From NCBI GenBank assembly GCA_016721825.1, contig JADKHI010000004.1:324736-388735 (forward strand): a stretch of DNA of 64,000 nt, read 5' to 3'. The notes under the pieces are model-generated. The model was not told where the DNA came from and did no database searches. It worked only from the letters and a program-made list of their open reading frames with translations. Of the stretch, positions 48,395 to 56,556 are shown piece after piece. The position numbers and the translations under genes are program-made. The stretch is from Flavobacteriales bacterium (lineage in GTDB: Bacteria > Bacteroidota > Bacteroidia > Flavobacteriales_F > PHOS-HE28). The stretch's first letter is position 1, and each line of letters starts with the position of its first letter.

Positions 48395-49054
48395 TCACTT
48401 CAACAAGCCCCAGCGCATGGCGAAAAGCACCAGGCCGGTCTTGCTCTTGATCGCGAACTTCTCGAAGAGGGCGATGCGGAAATTGTCCACTGTGCGGCGG
48501 TGCACGCCCATGGCGCTGGCGATCTGCTCGTAGGTCGGTTCGGCGTCGGAGCACACGTGCAACAGGAACTCCATTTCACGTGGCGTGATCTGTTCCAAGA
48601 CGCGTTCACGTTCACGCTCCTCGCGCGTCTTCAGCTCGGGATGCCGCTGTAGCGCCTGGTGCGTGTCGTCGGTGTAGTAGTAGCCGGTGAGCATGAGCGC
48701 ATCGAGGGCGGTCTTCAGCACGGCGGGGCGTGCGTTCTTCAGCACGAAGCCCCGGGCTCCGGCGCGCACGGCCTTCACCAATGCATCATCCGCGGCATCG
48801 AAGGTGAGTGCGAGCGGAAGTATCGTTGGTGCGTGTTCACGGAGCCACGCGATGGTGGCATAGCCGTCCATCACGGGCATGTTCAGGTCCACGATGGCGA
48901 TGGCGGGTGCTTCTGCTTTGGCCAACACGTCGATCAGCTCGCGGCCGTTGCCGGCCTCCAGGGTCACGCGGTAGCCACCCAGGCCATTGACCATCGCGGC
49001 AAGGCCGGTGCGTACAAGGTGGTGGTCGTCCACCAAGGCCACGCTATGTTCCAT
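48395..49054 (-). CDS. NarL-type response regulator
   Basis: 219 residues. Receiver domain (VALVDDHHLVRTGL, phospho-acceptor Asp in AIVDLNMPVMDG, Lys in GFVLKNARP) plus LuxR-type HTH (ITPREMEFLLHVCSDAEPTY, AMGVHRRTVDNFRIALFEKF). Translationally coupled to the kinase: the start lies inside the end of the kinase gene (11-bp overlap). Last gene of a four-gene minus-strand unit from 51451. Its HTH is nearly identical to that of 47223-47729, so both may bind the same sites. Confidence 0.93.
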   Translation of the reverse strand: MEHSVALVDDHHLVRTGLAAMVNGLGGYRVTLEAGNGRELIDVLAKAEAPAIAIVDLNMPVMDGYATIAWLREHAPTILPLALTFDAADDALVKAVRAGARGFVLKNARPAVLKTALDALMLTGYYYTDDTHQALQRHPELKTREERERERVLEQITPREMEFLLHVCSDAEPTYEQIASAMGVHRRTVDNFRIALFEKFAIKSKTGLVLFAMRWGLLK

Positions 49055-49820
49055 GGGAAGGGAGAGGTTCTAGGGTCCAGATACAGCCCAGACCGGGTGC
49101 GGTGGTGCAGCGTGCCGTGAAGCCGACCAGGGCGCAGCGGCGTTGGATGTTCACCAGCCCACCGTGCGCATCGGTGCGTGTAGCATCAAAGCCTTTGCCG
49201 TTGTCGGCGATGGTGAGGTGGAAGGTGGGCGTTCCGCTCAGGGTGATGGTGAGGGTGTCGGCGCCGCTGTGTTTCAGGGCGTTGTTCACCACCTCCTGGA
49301 ACACGCGGAAGAGGATCGTGCTGGTGTCGGGCGATAGCTCGGGCGGGGTGCCTTTCACGATCACATGCGCGGCCACACGACCCACGCGCTCCACCCGCTC
49401 CGCCTCTGCACTGATCGCATCGGCCAGTGAACGTTGTTGCCAGAGGTCGCTGTTGAGCGAATGGCCCAGCCGCCGCACTTCTTCCACACCCTGGTCCAAG
49501 GCATCGCGACTGGCGGCCAGCCGCGGATCTGGAGCAGCTTCCTCCAGCACGGTGTTCAGCCCCATCTGTGCCACGGTCAGCAATTGCCCCACATTGTCGT
49601 GCAGCTCGCGGCCCACTTCGCGCAGGGTGTGCTGCGTGGCCTCGCGTTCGGCCGCCATCACTTCCTGGTCGCGTTGCAAGTGCAGCTCAGCGAGCTCGGC
49701 GCGGTGGCGGATGCGGCGGTTGGAATTTAGCACCATCAATACCGCTACACAGATGAACAGCACAAGCAGCAGCAGCGTTACCGTGACGATGCTGAATACC
49801 AGCCGATCACTGCTGTCCAT
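49044..49820 (-). CDS. Sensor histidine kinase (HisKA_3 type)
   Basis: 258 residues from the ATG at 49820. One N-terminal membrane helix (IVTVTLLLLVLFICVAVLMV), no large sensor domain, then HisKA_3 (EVGRELHDNVGQLLTVAQMG; phospho-acceptor His) and the ATPase domain (FQEVVNNALKHSGAD; DNGKGFDA). Sensing probably depends on a partner; the gene upstream, overlapping by 14 bp, is a polytopic membrane protein. Cognate regulator follows directly. An upstream in-frame extension to 49925 is not needed. Confidence 0.92.
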   Translation of the reverse strand: MDSSDRLVFSIVTVTLLLLVLFICVAVLMVLNSNRRIRHRAELAELHLQRDQEVMAAEREATQHTLREVGRELHDNVGQLLTVAQMGLNTVLEEAAPDPRLAASRDALDQGVEEVRRLGHSLNSDLWQQRSLADAISAEAERVERVGRVAAHVIVKGTPPELSPDTSTILFRVFQEVVNNALKHSGADTLTITLSGTPTFHLTIADNGKGFDATRTDAHGGLVNIQRRCALVGFTARCTTAPGLGCIWTLEPLPSHGT

Positions 49821-50454
49821 GCGTGAGGCGTGCTTGCAGGTTTGATGCGTATGCGGTAAGAATATAGCGCAGTACGCATAGGAACGACGGAATTGACCAA
49901 AGCTGATTGGATAGTATGGCGTCACGTTCGAATACGTAGCGGATGACGCCTACTACAGGGGGTAAGCCTCCGAAGTAGACCAGGAAGCCTAACCAGAGCC
50001 AGAACTCAGGCATTCGCTGAAGTGGCCGTTCAGTGATGCGCGCTAGGCGAAGCAAATGGGCCAGTATCAAACCCGTAATCACCATGGCACTTCCTACAAT
50101 GCCCTCAATAAGCATGAATGAACGCCCATCGTACATAGAATGCGCCCAGATCAGCGCACCCAAGCCGCACCCGCCTCCTATGCCAATGATTAGTGACCAC
50201 CGCGGCTGACATTCACGCATCATGATGAGAACGAACAGCAATTCCACGACAGCGTAGCTATTGTACAGAACACTATTGTTGACACCTTCCCGGGTAGTGT
50301 AGGCGCCCACAACTTCCAGTGCGAAGGCGAACAAGGTTAACCAGCCGAGTAAGATGAAAAGCCTGGGTCGCGGAGAAGGAATCAGAGCGACCTGCCAGAG
50401 CGTGAAGCTCATGCTCGTCATTATGGCGAGCACACGGATATCATGAAAGGACAT
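49807..50454 (-). CDS. Polytopic membrane protein, possible sensor subunit
   Basis: 215 residues with about six helices (LFILLGWLTLFAFALEVVGA, YAVVELLFVLIMMRE, GGGCGLGALIWA, MVITGLILAHLLRLA, FWLWLGFLVYFGGLP). No motif recognised. It overlaps the kinase gene by 14 bp and follows a lipoprotein gene by 16 bp, which suggests that it is a sensory or input partner of the kinase (inference). Lower GC than the regulators. Confidence 0.6.
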   Translation of the reverse strand: MSFHDIRVLAIMTSMSFTLWQVALIPSPRPRLFILLGWLTLFAFALEVVGAYTTREGVNNSVLYNSYAVVELLFVLIMMRECQPRWSLIIGIGGGCGLGALIWAHSMYDGRSFMLIEGIVGSAMVITGLILAHLLRLARITERPLQRMPEFWLWLGFLVYFGGLPPVVGVIRYVFERDAILSNQLWSIPSFLCVLRYILTAYASNLQARLTHGQQ

Positions 50455-50470
50455 CGACTACGTGACCAGG

Positions 50471-51451
50471 TTAACAGTTTACGCGCGGTCGAAGTCCGCG
50501 CTTTCGGAATTTGAATTTCACGCCAGCGCATGTTACCGGACATGGTGAACCCAGGTCAGCAACCTTGTTCTTGTATGGCTCATTCGTGTCAAAGACTTCA
50601 TCCAGCGTTCGACCAACAGGGGTCCAGACCACGCATTGCTGGAAACCGCGTTCAGTATAAGTGCCATTTGCATTGTCTATTCTTTCTTGAGGCTCACTGA
50701 TTGGCTCCAGTAGAATGAACTCTTCTGGACGTAAATGGTTGTCCGCGATCAGTTCGTCGATCTCCGTTTCAAACGGGAAGATCTGAGATCGCACGTCCGT
50801 TCCGTAGGTATACTGAACGAAGGTGTTCGTCGCATTCCGATCAAGGACGACTTTGGAGAGATAGTCATGCCCGGGTCCGCCTTGATCGTTCCATTTGGTC
50901 AGTCCTTCTGGATCCGGAATGAGAATGCCTGAGCTATTCAGGGTGTATCCGGAAGCCTTCTGCTCATACTTGTACTCCTTCGTTCCTGCATCGTATGTCA
51001 AGCAAACGATCTGGAGGAATGCGGTGTAGTCATTGTTAAGGTCCAGTCCGTGATGGACGATGATTCCATGCTTGATCTGGTCCGCACTGACACAGGTCAA
51101 GGCGCTGATGGCGTTCTTTAAAGAGAGAACATTGATCTTCACAGTACCAGGGCCGATCGTATCGTGCGAGGAAGGTGATCCGTAGTGAATGTACTTCTCG
51201 AAATCTAATCGTCCGCAGAGCACCTCCTTCGGCCTCCCTTGCGGAAACTCGGTATCAAATTTCTCCTTGTACCAGCTCCGTATCATCTTTATCGTATCCT
51301 GAACGACAATATGGGATGAGTCTAGTGCAGGATCTTTGGTAGTGGGAGTCGTTACGTTGCCTCCGCCACAACTGACGAGGAAAAGAGTGCTTAGCATGAG
51401 CCAGAGTGGGAAGAATGGAAGAGCGGTCCGGAGGGTATGTTCACGTAGCAT
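50471..51451 (-). CDS. Hypothetical lipoprotein, first gene of the signalling operon
   Basis: 326 residues. The signal peptide LPFFPLWLMLSTLFLVSCGG has a lipobox (LVSC). The body is mixed alpha/beta with no recognised family (GTVKINVLSLKNAISALTCV, several Cys in the C-terminal part, ending RPRVNC). Start at 51451; an ATG at 51379 would remove the basic N-terminus but lose the signal peptide. Possibly the extracytoplasmic component of the four-gene signalling unit. Confidence 0.6.
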   Translation of the reverse strand: MLREHTLRTALPFFPLWLMLSTLFLVSCGGGNVTTPTTKDPALDSSHIVVQDTIKMIRSWYKEKFDTEFPQGRPKEVLCGRLDFEKYIHYGSPSSHDTIGPGTVKINVLSLKNAISALTCVSADQIKHGIIVHHGLDLNNDYTAFLQIVCLTYDAGTKEYKYEQKASGYTLNSSGILIPDPEGLTKWNDQGGPGHDYLSKVVLDRNATNTFVQYTYGTDVRSQIFPFETEIDELIADNHLRPEEFILLEPISEPQERIDNANGTYTERGFQQCVVWTPVGRTLDEVFDTNEPYKNKVADLGSPCPVTCAGVKFKFRKRGLRPRVNC

Positions 51452-51555
51452 GTGGTGGTGATCTTTATGTCAGCGAAACTATGAGCAAGACAATGGTGCC
51501 TTCAGGTGAAAAATACGTGGTCTTCCCCTGTGAATAGACCGGCAAGTCTCCTAGT

Positions 51556-51735
51556 GCGGATCGCAAGCCGGCTCCCCCTCCGCCCCCTCGCTGTTCCTCC
51601 CTGCGGTCGCGCGCGGGGGAATGAAAGAAGCGATCCGCGGATCTGTTCTTGAAGATCTTGCGAAGCCCATGCTTCCACTCATCCCCCGCGCCAGAGCGAG
51701 GGGGTGGAGGGGGAGCAGAAGCGCATGGGCTTCGC
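51556..51735 (+). repeat. CPE copy 13, full
   Basis: Full copy; right arms GCGAAGCCCATGC/GCATGGGCTTCGC match. In the 514-bp gap between the lipoprotein and GNAT genes. Confidence 0.93.
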
Positions 51736-51804
51736 TCATCGAAGGAAGTTCTTCGCTGTTGGAAGTCGGGGTCAGAACAGCCCCGGAGGGCATCATTCAT
51801 ATGG

Positions 51805-51886
51805 GCGGATCGCAAGCTAGCTCCCCCTCCACCCCCTCGCTGTTCCTCCCTGCGGTCGGGCGCGGGGGAATGAAAGAAGCGATCCC
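51805..51886 (+). repeat. CPE copy 14, left half with broken arm
   Basis: Left half whose final arm reads GCGATCCCC instead of GCGATCCGC; the rest of the element is absent. Confidence 0.85.
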
Positions 51887-51916
51887 CGACATGCGTTGAA
51901 TAAGCCCTTCAATGAA

Positions 51917-51942
51917 GAACCCCGACATCGCTGCCGGGGTTC
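51917..51942. terminator. Hairpin terminator, probably bidirectional
   Basis: GAACCCCG ... CGGGGTTC (8-bp arms) followed by TTTGTT on the plus strand and CTTCATT on the minus strand, 24 bp past the GNAT stop. Best candidate terminator for that gene. Confidence 0.7.
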
Positions 51943-51965
51943 TTTGTTCTTCCAGTAGGTGGTGC

Positions 51966-52751
51966 TCACACGCTCCACGGCCACGCATAAACCAGCTCTG
52001 GCCGATAAGGCAGCAGCGGCCCACGCACCATGCGGACACCGGCGGACTCCGGTGTGTACGTGCGTTCGATCAAGTGCGCACACGCAGCGCCGTTCGCTTC
52101 GGGCACCACGATGTGCTGCTGGTGCGGCAGCAGCCAGCGTTGCAGCTCCAACCCCACGGCAGGGCTGTCCGCCAGCACGAGCCCATGGCCGAGCAGTGGC
52201 AGCATGCCGCCGAGCACTTGGCCTTGTGATACATATGCGTGCGCGGCGAAGCGGTGTTCGAGCAGCAGCGCTCTGCGGTCCTCTCCGGTGGCGCGTTCGT
52301 CCAGGCGGAGCAGCGCGAGGGTATGTTGCGGTTCCAGCAGCAGCACTTCGTCACGGCTCGCATCGATGTGCAGGCCACCGCTGTAGCACAGGTAACGGCC
52401 TTGCGCATGGAAGCCCATCGCTTGCCAGAAGGGAAGGTCTGCCTCGGGAACCTGCGTGCATTGGGTGGCACAGCCGTTCGCTTCCACGTGGTTCAACAGG
52501 TGCTGGATCAAGGTGCTGCCCAGCTGCTTGCGCCGGTGTTCCGGGTGCACGAACACATGACCGATGTGCGCACTGAACGCGTGTTGGATGCTGCAGGCCA
52601 GACCGACCAGGTGTTCACCCTGCTGCAACACAAAGGCATGTGCGTACGGCGTGTGCAATTGCCAACGGAGGTGACAGAGGAGCGCGTTGCAATCACCGGC
52701 GGTGAGCTGTGCGGCTGCGTGTAGGTCGGCGGAGGAGAGCGGGCGGATCAT
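51966..52751 (-). CDS. GNAT-family N-acetyltransferase with C-terminal extension
   Basis: 261 residues from the ATG at 52751. The GNAT core is residues ~1-130, with the acetyl-CoA loop HVFVHPEHRRKQLGSTLIQH (Q/R-x-x-G-x-G/A in variant form) and ADLPFWQAMGFHAQGRYLCY as the last strands. Residues ~135-261 are a separate domain (QTLALLRLDERAT-like, VRMVRGPLLPYRPELVYAW), seen in some proteins whose GNAT domain is linked to a second GNAT-like fold. Substrate unknown. Two more Met codons upstream (MHEHHHCM) are possible starts. Confidence 0.85.
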   Translation of the reverse strand: MIRPLSSADLHAAAQLTAGDCNALLCHLRWQLHTPYAHAFVLQQGEHLVGLACSIQHAFSAHIGHVFVHPEHRRKQLGSTLIQHLLNHVEANGCATQCTQVPEADLPFWQAMGFHAQGRYLCYSGGLHIDASRDEVLLLEPQHTLALLRLDERATGEDRRALLLEHRFAAHAYVSQGQVLGGMLPLLGHGLVLADSPAVGLELQRWLLPHQQHIVVPEANGAACAHLIERTYTPESAGVRMVRGPLLPYRPELVYAWPWSV

Positions 52752-52775
52752 GCAGTGGTGATGTTCGTGCAAAGG

Positions 52776-52960
52776 GCGGATCGCGTTCTTGTTAGCTCCC
52801 CCTCCACCCCCTCGCTGTTTCCACCGAGGCGGTGGGCGCGGGGGAAGAGTGGCTGCGATCCGCGTTGTTCGTTGTTGGTAGATCGGCGAAGGCCCTGCTT
52901 CCTCCGTTCCCCCGCGCCTCAGCGAGGGGGTGGAGGGGAGCCGGTACGCGGGGCCTTCGC
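52776..52960 (+). repeat. CPE copy 15, full but diverged
   Basis: Arms GCGGATCGC, then TGCGATCCGC. The spacer is changed to GTTGTTCGTTGTTGGTAG, and the right arms GCGAAGGCCCTGC/GCGGGGCCTTCGC again match each other despite differing from other copies. Lies between GNAT and the next gene. Confidence 0.9.
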
Positions 52961-52968
52961 TCATGCGA

Positions 52969-53397
52969 TCAATTGCTTGGGAACTGCTTCGCGTGACAGG
53001 CCCGTGCGCGCCGTCCCATCTCCAACATTTCCGCAGCGCTCGTGCGGCGGCCCAGTACGCGGTCCAGGTGTTCGAAGCCGCCGATGATGAAGTCCTCCGG
53101 CGCTGTTGCCGATCGGAACACATCCACTGTGAGCGTGCCCAGGGTGGGGTGGTCCAGGAAGTAGCTGGAGAAGAAACGGCGTTCGCGCTTGTCCAATGGA
53201 CCGCTGAACGAGGTGTACAGTTCACTGCGCACCCAGGTGCGGGTGCATCGGGCCATGGCATCGGCAATGCCGGGCCATTGCGGCAACTGCGCGCGCGTCA
53301 ACTCCACCAACAAGGTGGGGTCGAACGGTGTGCCCGGATGGTGCAAGCGCTTGTACCAGCGTAGGTAGTCCTGTTCGTGGGTGTTCATGTGGTTCAT
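52969..53397 (-). CDS. Hypothetical protein, paralogue pair member 2
   Basis: 142 residues (MNHMNTHEQDYLRWYKRLHH). Shares a pattern with the gene upstream: DPTLLVELTRAQLPQWPGIA then MARCTRTW against DPTELVELARQQWPTLPELA then LAHCTTTW. No family recognised. The C-terminal half (LGTLTVDVFRSATAPEDFII) also parallels its neighbour. Separated from it by 11 bp, so co-transcribed. Confidence 0.65.
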   Translation of the reverse strand: MNHMNTHEQDYLRWYKRLHHPGTPFDPTLLVELTRAQLPQWPGIADAMARCTRTWVRSELYTSFSGPLDKRERRFFSSYFLDHPTLGTLTVDVFRSATAPEDFIIGGFEHLDRVLGRRTSAAEMLEMGRRARACHAKQFPSN

Positions 53398-53408
53398 GGT
53401 GGTGGTGT

Positions 53409-53846
53409 TCAGCGCACGATGCGCAGGGTGGTGGCGGGCTCCTCCTGCTCGTCAGCTTTCATCATGGCTTCGGCGTGGGTTGCGTCGTATTCCACGAAGT
53501 GGATATCGTTCGCCCCGAAACCAAGCAGATCCACGCTACCGATGCGGAAGTGTCCGGGCGCTGTTGTGGTGTGGCGCATAAGCTCCACCAGTATGGGGCC
53601 ATCACTGGGGTGGTGCAGTTCCACCAAGGCCGCGCGGGTCCAGTCGGGTGCACCCGGTGCGATCATCTGGAAGAGGTCCTCATCGATGCGCCAAGTGGTG
53701 GTGCAATGGGCCAAGGCCTCGGCCAGCTCCGGCAGGGTCGGCCATTGCTGGCGCGCCAGTTCCACCAGCTCCGTGGGGTCGTAAGGTTCGGGCATCACGC
53801 GGTGCCCTTGGGTCCCGTTCAATTGTTCGTGTGCGTTCGTGTTCAT
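53409..53846 (-). CDS. Hypothetical protein, paralogue pair member 1
   Basis: 145 residues (MNTNAHEQLNGTQGHRVMPE). Paralogous to the following gene across its length, consistent with tandem duplication and divergence. Cytoplasmic by composition. ATG at 53846; an internal ATG at 53795 would give a shorter form starting near PEPYDPTELVEL. Confidence 0.65.
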   Translation of the reverse strand: MNTNAHEQLNGTQGHRVMPEPYDPTELVELARQQWPTLPELAEALAHCTTTWRIDEDLFQMIAPGAPDWTRAALVELHHPSDGPILVELMRHTTTAPGHFRIGSVDLLGFGANDIHFVEYDATHAEAMMKADEQEEPATTLRIVR

Positions 53847-53868
53847 CGGTGTTCGGGAGTTGCTCCTT

Positions 53869-53887
53869 GTCGACCCGGGGGGTCGAC
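53869..53887. repeat. GTCGACCC palindrome
   Basis: GTCGACCC-GGG-GGGTCGAC, perfect 8-bp arms, 22 bp upstream of the 53846 start, between the paralogue pair and the FnIII gene. Confidence 0.6.
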
Positions 53888-53920
53888 GTTACAGGGTCGT
53901 TGTACCAGGCCGCTCTCAAC

Positions 53921-53969
53921 GCCCCGACCCCGCCATTCCGGGAAGGGATCCGGAACGCGGGGCAGGGGC
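53921..53969. terminator. Long imperfect hairpin after the FnIII gene
   Basis: Arms GCCCC..CCCCGC..TTCCGG and CCGGAA..GCGGGG..GGGGC pair over about 17 positions around a GAAGGGAT loop. It lies 29 bp past the FnIII stop; no T-tract. Terminator or repeat-type hairpin. Confidence 0.5.
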
Positions 53970-53998
53970 TCGTAGCGTAGCGTTGCGACAGGCTTCGC

Positions 53999-54631
53999 TT
54001 AGGCGGCTTTGGCGTTCACCTCGTCGCTTACGGGACCCACGCCGGCGGTGCCGATGGCCTGGGTGCGGAAGTAGTACACCGCATCGGGGACAAGCTCCGT
54101 GGCCACGTGGTAGTTCTTGCTGGTCTGCAGCAGCAGGGTCCAGTTCTTCTCCTCTTTCGGGTCGCCCTCGCAGATGTAGAGGTTGTACATCAGGCGGCCT
54201 TTCACGCTGTCCCAACGGAGGTCTGCGGTGCCGGGCAACTTGCCGCGCGTGGCGCGCAGGTTCTTCGGCGCATCCACCACACCCACCGGGCTGGGGCCTT
54301 TGCGCGTTTGGAAGCCCGTGCTCGCGATCTTCTCCGCATCACCGCTGCACTGGCCGTCCACGTAACCGCCCAGCTTACGAACGAACTCCTCCACGTCGCG
54401 TTTGCGCTCGTTGCGCGTCAGGTGGTCCTCCCGTCCACCGTTGGCCAGCACCTTCAGGTTGGCCGCTTCCAGCGCATCGACCGCTGCGGTCATATCGGTG
54501 AGGAAGGTCGCCGGCAAGGTGACGTTCGCGTTGCCGGTGCATTTCTCTACCAGGTTCCGTCCCTTTTCCACCAGGGCCGTTGGGGTGAGGCGTTCGATGC
54601 CCAGTTTCACTTGTGCAACTACTGTTCGCAT
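53999..54631 (-). CDS. Fibronectin type III domain protein
   Basis: 210 residues from the ATG at 54631 (MRTVVAQVKLGIERLTPTAL). The N-terminal ~115 residues are helical. Residues ~120-208 form one FnIII domain (PKNLRATRGKLPGTADLRWD, YNLYICEGDP, VYYFRTQAIGTAGVGPVSDE). No signal peptide; this type of small FnIII protein occurs in Bacteroidota with unknown role. The open frame upstream of 54631 is read-through of the 21-bp satellite and is not real. Confidence 0.8.
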   Translation of the reverse strand: MRTVVAQVKLGIERLTPTALVEKGRNLVEKCTGNANVTLPATFLTDMTAAVDALEAANLKVLANGGREDHLTRNERKRDVEEFVRKLGGYVDGQCSGDAEKIASTGFQTRKGPSPVGVVDAPKNLRATRGKLPGTADLRWDSVKGRLMYNLYICEGDPKEEKNWTLLLQTSKNYHVATELVPDAVYYFRTQAIGTAGVGPVSDEVNAKAA

Positions 54632-54811
54632 GACTACTGAATTTTGTTTGTGTGCCGCGTTGGTGCGACACAGGGATTGAATCGTGTGAAGGGTGTGGAA
54701 GGATGCGAAAAGGCACGGCGGGAAATACGGAGCGCACCGCTGTACTTCTACGGAGGTCGCGCTACAGCCCTTGGTGGACGGCCCTTGCAGCGTGTGTGTC
54801 GAAATACAGGT

Positions 54812-55380
54812 GGCGCGTGGTGCAATGCCACGAGCACGCGGTGCAATGCCACGAGCGCGTGGTGCAATGCCACGAGCGCGTGGTGCAATGCCACGAGCAC
54901 GTGGTGCAATGCCACGAGCAGGCGGTGCAATGCCACGAGCACGTGGTGCAATGCCACGAGCACGCGGTGCAATGCCACGAGCGCGTGGTGCAATGCCACG
55001 GGCACACGATGCAATGCCATGAGCGCGTGACGCAATGCCAGGGGCGCGTGGTGCAATGTCACGAGCACGCAGTGCAATGCCGCGAGCGCGTGCCGCAATG
55101 CCACGGGCACGCGATGCAATGCCATGCACGCGTGACGCAATGCCACGAGCGCGTAGTGCAATACCACGAGCACGGGATGCAATGCCACGACCGCGGCGGC
55201 AATGCCATGAGCACGCGATGCAATGCCATGAGCGCGTGCCGCACTGCCACGAGTACGCAGTGCAATGCCGTGTGTGCGTGCCGCAATTTCACCAGCACGC
55301 GATGCAATGCCACGAGCACGCTGTGCAATGCCACGGGCGCGTGGTGCAGAGCCACGACCGCGCTGTGCGATGTCACGGAG
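54812..55380. repeat. 21-bp minisatellite, about 27 units
   Basis: Units contain GTGCAATGCCACGAG followed by GCGCGTG or variants; period exactly 21 bp (GCAATGCC at 54822, 54843, 54864, 54885 and so on), more diverged toward the right. The unit has no stop in any of the six frames, so long apparent ORFs exist on both strands (7-residue repeats such as VVQCHER). The 788-bp gap between the FnIII gene and the regulator contains only this array and flanks. Confidence 0.93.
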
Positions 55381-55419
55381 AGCTTGAACCCCTCGCGCGT
55401 TCCCCTTACTGAGCCATAC

Positions 55420-56095
55420 TTACTTGAAGGCCACGATGCCCCAACGCACCGCACAGAGCGCAAGGGCCGTTTTGCTGCGCACACCGAACACCTGGAACAA
55501 TTGGTTCACGTGCGTTTCCACGGTGCGCTTGCCGATTTTCAGTTCCTGCCCGATGAATTCATAGGTCAGGTCGTCATTTCGGCAGATACGCTCCAGCACC
55601 TCCTTCCCGCGCGGGGGCAGTTTCGCCAGCAGCCGTTGCCGGTTGCGCTCCTCCTGGCTCAGCCCGTCGGGGTTCTCCAGCAGCAAGCGGTGGGTGGCCG
55701 GTGTGTGGTAGATGCCCACCTTCCACACGGCATCCAGCGCGCGGTACAGTTCTTCGGGGCCGGCATTGCGGGTCAGCAGGGCCCGCCCACCGGTGCGGTA
55801 GGTGCGCATCACGTCGGTATCGGTCGGTGCGTGGGCAAAGGCCAGCACGCGCACGTCGGGGTGTCCGGCACAGCTGTTCCATGGTGGTATAAGCGTTCGG
55901 TAGGTGGGCGCCCACCTCCTGCAGCACCAGGTCCACTGCCACGCCCTGCGCCAGGGCATCGAGCAGCGCTTCCCCTTGCGGCACCTGCAGCACCACCTGG
56001 TAGCCGCCTTCCGCCAGCAGGGTGCCCAGGCCCACACGTTCGGCCGGGTGCGCGTTCACCACGGCCACGTTCACTCCTTGTTGCTTTTCCCCCAT
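55420..56095 (-). pseudogene. LuxR-type response regulator, frameshifted
   Basis: Reads from the ATG at 56095 (VNVAVVNAHPAERVGLGTLL) to ...YTTMEQLC near 55870. From there the matching continuation (AGHPDVRVLAFAHAPTDTDV) is in another frame and runs to 55420. One inserted or lost base repairs it. Joined, it is a receiver-like domain (weak: N-A-H instead of D-D, so phosphorylation is doubtful) and a complete LuxR HTH (LPPRGKEVLERICRNDDLTY, ELKIGKRTVETHVNQLFQVF). Related to but divergent from the 47-49 kb regulators. A weaker AATACC-type site lies about 95 bp upstream. Confidence 0.8.
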
Positions 56096-56188
56096 GCGCT
56101 ATAGATCATCCGGTTGAAAGGACACCTGCTTGACGTGCATGGGAGAGATGCCGTCACCACGAAAGTGAAGACTGCGTTCCATTGAAAA

Positions 56189-56209
56189 AATACCCAGTAC
56201 TAGGTAGTT
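56189..56209 (-). promoter_or_regulatory. Possible operator-like site upstream of the broken regulator
   Basis: An imperfect AATACC...GGTA(G)TT site with an adjacent A-tract. Resembles the sites at 46857 and 47781 but is imperfect and farther (94 bp) from the start. The rest of the 461-bp gap 56096-56556 shows no convincing gene; it should contain the promoter of the operon that follows. Confidence 0.3.
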
Positions 56210-56556
56210 TTTCGGGTGCGCGCACATGTGGAACCGCTCCACGCTTTAGGCCCACGGGGCTTTGCTGGGCTTTAGCCGCTTTCGGGTACCCTGTGAAAAG
56301 AACGTGGGTGGGGGTGTGAAAAAGACGTTAGTGGGGTATTCGTGGGGATGGTTGATTCGCAGAGTCCAGAACGAATAGGTCCAGTCAATGCCCAGCCAAC
56401 GCGCCACAGCCAGTATGCTCCGCCTATGTGAAAAGCCAACCACTGCGGCGGCCAGCATTGGTCGTTTGGATTTGAACACCGAAGTGGAATGCCCCCCGAT
56501 CAAAGAATCGAGGCTTTCCGCGCTTGTCTCTCAGTGATCCCTTTCCTCAACCACCG

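Noticed and set aside
54812..55380. Possible CRISPR array
   Set aside because: Units are contiguous 21-bp repeats with no unique spacers and no cas genes nearby.
54652..56133. A 493-residue open frame on the plus strand with QCHER-type repeats
   Set aside because: It is the 21-bp minisatellite read through plus the antisense of the regulator gene; all six frames are open there, so openness is no evidence.
56246..56503. 85-residue minus-strand ORF (KRPMLAAAVVGFSHRRSILA), perhaps a transposase remnant
   Set aside because: No catalytic motif, no terminal inverted repeats and no confident resemblance to a transposase family.
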